This document shows positions 63,397 to 64,000 of a stretch of DNA of 64,000 nucleotides, in pieces. Both the position numbers and the translations under genes were made by a program. Each line of letters begins with the position of its first letter. Position 1 is the stretch's first letter. The DNA comes from Gemmatimonadota bacterium (GTDB lineage Bacteria; Latescibacterota; UBA2968; GCA-2709665): positions 186,001 to 250,000 of the forward strand of contig JAPPJY010000016.1 in the NCBI GenBank assembly GCA_028874335.1, in the 5' to 3' direction. The notes under the pieces are model-generated. The model saw only the letters and a list, made by a program, of their open reading frames with translations. It ran no database searches and was not told the origin of the DNA.

Positions 63397-64000
63397 ATGC
63401 GACACGCGATTTCAGTCGTCCTGGGCTTTGCGTTATTGGCAGGCACGCATTCAGCCCGCGGGGATACGGTGGACGTGCAGGTACAGGGAATGGCGGGACC
63501 GGTGGACAGCGTCCATCTGAAGTGGGACGGACGGCGGCCGGTTCCGACGGAAATGACTGTGCCCGAGACACCGTCCACCACGGGCAACTTCAGGGAGATG
63601 CTCAAGGACCTGCGTATCCGGAACCGCAAGTCGCTTCTGGAGCTCAAACGGGACGTCGACGCGATGAACGTTGCGCTGGAAGCGGGCTCTGTCGGCGCCG
63701 ACGAGACGCGGTTGCTTCTCGCCGACATTCGTATGCGCCGCATAGACGCGCGGGTGAGCCTGAACCTGATGGGCTTTATGAACCGCGTTGCGCAGGATGA
63801 GGATCTGTCCGGATTGTGGGGCGACCCCGTGCGCCTGTTCAGCCCGGCGACGGCGACGCCCAACATCCTGATCGTGAATCGCACCCGGGGACAACTGGCG
63901 GCGGACGTCTGGGACGCCGATACCATTCGCGTGGTGTATGTTCCCGCGTTCTCCGGTTTTGCTAAGGAGGCCATGCCGGACGAGAATATGCTGGAGAAAA
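63397..64000 (+). CDS. Secreted protein of unknown function (cut by window end)
   Basis: The frame starts at an ATG five bases after the anti-sigma stop and is open to the end of the window (about 201 codons). It has a Sec signal (AISVVLGFALLAGTHSARG), a short beta-like segment (VDVQVQGMAGPVDSVHLKWD), then a helical stretch (about 70-130) and PNILIVNRTRGQL. No family was recognised. As the third gene of the sigma/anti-sigma operon it may be a periplasmic partner of the regulator. Confidence 0.75.
   Translation, partial: MRHAISVVLGFALLAGTHSARGDTVDVQVQGMAGPVDSVHLKWDGRRPVPTEMTVPETPSTTGNFREMLKDLRIRNRKSLLELKRDVDAMNVALEAGSVGADETRLLLADIRMRRIDARVSLNLMGFMNRVAQDEDLSGLWGDPVRLFSPATATPNILIVNRTRGQLAADVWDADTIRVVYVPAFSGFAKEAMPDENMLEK

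Noticed and set aside
1..64000. tRNA and rRNA genes
   Set aside because: I looked for cloverleaf-type GGTTCRA arms and rRNA-conserved stretches on both strands and found none that I could support.

Overview
The window is GC-rich bacterial DNA with short AT-rich islands. Nothing in it fixes the taxonomy. The Bacteroidetes-style ParE/ParC pair, four phytanoyl-CoA dioxygenase (PhyH) genes, two Ldh2-type dehydrogenases, two Gfo/Idh/MocA oxidoreductases, a DUF6785-like membrane protein, parallel beta-helix lipoproteins and abundant palindromic intergenic repeats resemble uncultivated FCB/PVC-type lineages such as Latescibacterota or Poribacteria (inference). No rRNA, tRNA or CRISPR array was seen.

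Layout. 1-1.2 kb: a RelE-like toxin with an unusually long partner protein. 1.2-7.9 kb (minus strand): a probable catabolic/transport operon (Gfo/Idh oxidoreductase, class V aminotransferase, sugar-phosphate isomerase-like protein, large membrane protein) followed by a 2-hydroxyacid dehydrogenase. 8-10.8 kb: an acetyltransferase and the two-subunit aconitase X. 10.8-12.3 kb: a decayed RelE-type locus and a chloramphenicol-phosphotransferase-like kinase. 12.4-16.6 kb: a tandem triplication of a beta-propeller lipoprotein gene, with a MITE inserted at one stop codon. 17.2-19.9 kb: a TlpA-like redox protein and a membrane-anchored ECF sigma factor. 20.3-26.4 kb: metallo-hydrolase, 2-hydroxyacid dehydrogenase, beta-helix protein, potassium channel and deacetylase-like protein. 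26.6-27.4 kb: a second copy of the long-partner toxin module. 27.7-38.6 kb: hydrolase, two PhyH oxygenases, aldo/keto reductase, enolase-superfamily enzyme, thioredoxin, VOC protein, methyltransferase, DUF1080 protein, sialidase-like protein and RidA-like protein. 38.7-39.5 kb: a BrnTA cassette bracketed by two copies of a 104-bp element. 39.5-48.3 kb: a run of dehydrogenases, an amidohydrolase, PhyH and a HpcH/HpaI aldolase. 48.7-49.6 kb: an AT-richer NYN-domain gene behind a highly structured leader. 49.7-50.9 kb: a thioredoxin-like gene interrupted by one in-frame TGA, a candidate selenoprotein. 51-56 kb: an SDR dehydrogenase and topoisomerase IV (parC, parE). 56-59 kb: a YtoQ-like protein and two tandem beta-helix lipoproteins. 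59.4-64 kb: a PhyH-HEAT fusion, VapBC, and an ECF sigma/anti-sigma pair followed by a secreted protein cut by the window end.

Most metabolic genes look like oxidation, dehydration and aldol cleavage of small hydroxy- and sugar acids, but no complete pathway can be read from the sequence. Mobile or repeat DNA is dense: two MITE-like families with short target duplications, a 104-bp palindromic element, an AGACG/CGTCT-rich repeat, REP-like palindromes and three or four toxin-antitoxin loci. This suggests a plastic accessory-rich region around a housekeeping topoisomerase IV locus.
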